A stretch of 36,104 bases of DNA from Candidatus Bathycorpusculum sp. (GTDB lineage Archaea; Thermoproteota; Bathyarchaeia; Bathyarchaeales; Bathycorpusculaceae). Position 1 is the stretch's first letter. The number at the start of each line of letters is the position of its first letter. Location of the stretch: contig WRJX01000091.1 of the NCBI GenBank assembly GCA_009778385.1, positions 1 to 36,104 on the forward strand. Reading direction: 5' to 3'. The notes beneath the pieces were generated by a model that worked only from the letters and a program-made list of their open reading frames with translations, had not been told where the DNA came from and searched no databases. Positions 34,363-36,104 of the stretch are shown piece after piece. The translations under genes were made by a program, and so were the position numbers.

Positions 34363-34820
34363 ACCTCCATCCTTTTTCCGAAAAAGCCATTCTATTTACA
34401 CTTTACGGGATTTTAGGCTGAGAATAAACGTGTTGCCCGTAAGAATTCTAATTGAGCATATCACTGTGAAGGTTAAAGTGTTTAAATTCCTAAATTCCCT
34501 GAAAATTAGACACTACCTGCAAAAAGTATACATTAATTCCCACTAAATTTTAACCATAATTGCAAAAAACAACCCATATTCTTCGTTTTTCCACATATCT
34601 CAATAATACTTAATTTAGGCACTATTTATAAAGAAGCGAGATTCTGTTCACACATAACAATGTTATAAAAAAACCGTTAATTACACACCTTTTTAAAATT
34701 GAGCATATTTTACCGAATTTAAAAGCTGTCAACACCAATTGCCGTTTACACCTGGAGTAAAGTTGCCATCCTAGTGCCTAAAAAATGCGGAATTTAGGAA
34801 ATTATGGCCAATAAAAGTCT
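34363..34820. other. Intergenic region before the last surface-protein gene
   Basis: 460 AT-rich bases with no convincing frame. tgcctaaaaaatg (34776-34788) resembles ggcctaaaaaatg at 31863, so the duplication may reach a little further than the 190-base core. Confidence 0.35.
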
Positions 34821-35011
34821 ATTTTTAAAAATATTGACCATGAACTCAATTGTAAGCAAGCTACCGCTAACAACCTTTAAATAATCAAACTTTATGAAAT
34901 TATGTTTAAATTTGGAGGAAATGAAAAACTGTTTAATAAAAAATTAGTAAAACAAAAAACATTTTCTTTATTAATTGCAGTTATTTTGCTGACTTCTACT
35001 GTTGCAATGCT
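34821..35011 (+). repeat. Duplicated promoter-plus-signal-peptide segment, copy B
   Basis: Partner of 31918-32107. TATA box tttaaataa (34876-34884) is 22 bases before ATG 34902, so the transcript is probably leaderless. Confidence 0.85.
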
Positions 35012-36041
35012 GTCAATAAACACAACTAATGCACAAGATATGTCTGTACACGTACAAGCGTATCTCAGTGCTAGGCCTAACACGATTGGTATAGGGCAAG
35101 AACTTCTGATGAATTTTTGGGTCACACCTGCACCTGGCGCAAACAGACAATACCATGATTTCACGATAACGGTAACAGATCCAAACGGTAAATCAGAATC
35201 GTATAAGATGAATTCTTATGTTGCTGATGGTACTAATTGGTGTCCGTGGGTTTTTGAGCAAGTGGGTGACTGGAAAATAGATTTTTATTATCCAGGTGAA
35301 TATTTTGCTCCTGGTAGATACTATGAGGGCGAGATAATTGATGCTACTACTGGTGGTACAGTTTATGCTGATGGCGCAACAATTAGCTCTTCGTCTGCAA
35401 GAACACTCACGATACATGTACAAAGCGAAACAGTACCTACATGGCCTGGATCACCTTTACCAACTGGTTATTGGACAAGGCCCGTCAATGAGGAAAACCG
35501 TGAATGGTGGCCAATCTTAGGTTCATATCCATGGTTCGGAAGTGACTTGGGTTTTGCAGCAGGTATAACTGATATGTGGAATGAGCTTTATCCTAACACA
35601 AATCCAACATATAATTCTGCATACGGCTTTATTCCCTGGGTTTCAGCACCAGAGACTTCCCATATCGTATGGAAACGAACATACCAAATGGGTGGCCTTA
35701 TGGGCGGTGACTGGGGGCAGGCATCTAGCGTAGGTCCTTCAATTAGTGGTTGGGGTATGAGGCCAGACCTAATTGTGATGGGAAGAGCTTATCATACCGT
35801 TTCACGACCTAGCGCATCGAGTCCAAGTGGGCAAACATATTGGCAATGTTATGACATACGCACTGGTGACATAATCTGGGAAAGAGCCTTATTCCCTGGA
35901 GAAACAGCGCCTAACCTTATTGAATATGGAACTGATGCCCCTGGTGTGGTCGCGGCAACTCAGCTAAAACCAGCTGTGCCAACACTCTTATCAATAAGTA
36001 ACGGATTTCTGCGAAGATATAGCAGTATAACTTTTCGTTAA
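34902..36041 (+). pseudogene. Truncated PQQ-propeller-type surface protein
   Basis: A 379-residue frame. Signal peptide (LLIAVILLTSTVAML, cleavage plausible after TNAQ), a beta-sandwich domain (about 50-180), then the family hallmarks LPTGYWTRPVNEENREWWPILGSYPWFG, WKRTYQMGGLMGGDWG and CYDIRTGDIIWERALFPGE, the first PQQ-like blades. Full family members run several hundred residues more, with more blades, Ig modules and a C-terminal anchor like the one at the left window edge. Here the reading ends FLRRYSSITFR-stop, in the middle of a blade, and the next 60 bases are closed in all forward frames. The protein would be secreted but incomplete and unanchored. It could still be expressed from the strong promoter copy B. 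Confidence 0.72.
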
Positions 36042-36104
36042 CTATATAACTAGCGGTGTGTATTTGTGTTGTGGTGTTTGTATTGCCTAATCCTGTGTCG
36101 AATG

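Overview
This window is AT-rich archaeal DNA. The archaeal call rests on an aIF1A - RIO1 kinase - Dim2/Pno1 KH-protein cluster, a Tsr3 (DUF367) gene, a UPF0282 metallo-beta-lactamase protein, an Hjc-like resolvase fold, BRE/TATA-type promoters, and many membrane-anchored surface proteins (NosD-like beta-helix, kelch, CARDB, PQQ-propeller type). The PQQ/Ig-like surface proteins with a short C-terminal anchor, together with this housekeeping set, resemble Bathyarchaeia (Candidatus Bathyarchaeota). That lineage call is inference from gene style, not from a marker tree.

Layout. (a) 1-700: 3' end of a surface-protein gene, then tRNA-Val(GAC) with an encoded CCA. (b) 1050-4792: two paralogous toxin-like cassettes, each with the same TATA/SD leader and a DUF4157 (eCIS-core, HEIGH motif) domain but a different C-terminal effector. 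The first (LRAT/papain-like) is a pseudogene; the second (HAE...CxxC deaminase-like) is essentially intact. An Fe-S protein, a zinc-ribbon gene and a small membrane zinc-ribbon gene lie between them. (c) 5304-9504: minus-strand genes including a DUF3303-like protein, a small zinc-ribbon protein, macro domain, LysE exporter, Tsr3 and bifunctional NAD(P)HX repair enzyme. (d) 9505-18176: a low-density accessory island with six copies of a ~28-bp motif ending in GTATAC. The copies outline two composite units of 3.6 and 3.8 kb in mirror-image orientation. Each has a non-coding module carrying the same promoter-like 13-mer and a gene cassette (C2H2 zinc finger + secreted protein + beta-helix adhesin; or Hjc-like nuclease + kelch protein + Mrr-like nuclease). 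(e) 18177-21234: MobA, a ParA/MinD ATPase with a wHTH partner, UPF0282 protein. (f) 21471-25028: O-methyltransferase, NosD-like protein, and a two-gene operon (exported protein + membrane wHTH regulator) with two perfect inverted repeats at its promoter. (g) 25211-27076: aIF1A/RIO1/Dim2 translation and ribosome-biogenesis cluster. (h) 27349-31850: aspartate ammonia-lyase, surface beta-helix protein, WbqC-family protein, small membrane protein. (i) 31918-36104: a duplicated promoter plus signal-peptide segment placed before a 744-aa CARDB-type surface protein and again before a truncated PQQ-type surface protein.

How the genes fit together: tsr3, rio1, the KH gene and aif1A all serve small-subunit maturation or initiation. 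Much of the remaining coding capacity makes exported, membrane-tethered proteins. The most unusual parts are the mirror-image GTATAC-motif elements and the DUF4157 toxin pair. No CRISPR array, rRNA gene, recognisable transposase or integrase was found.
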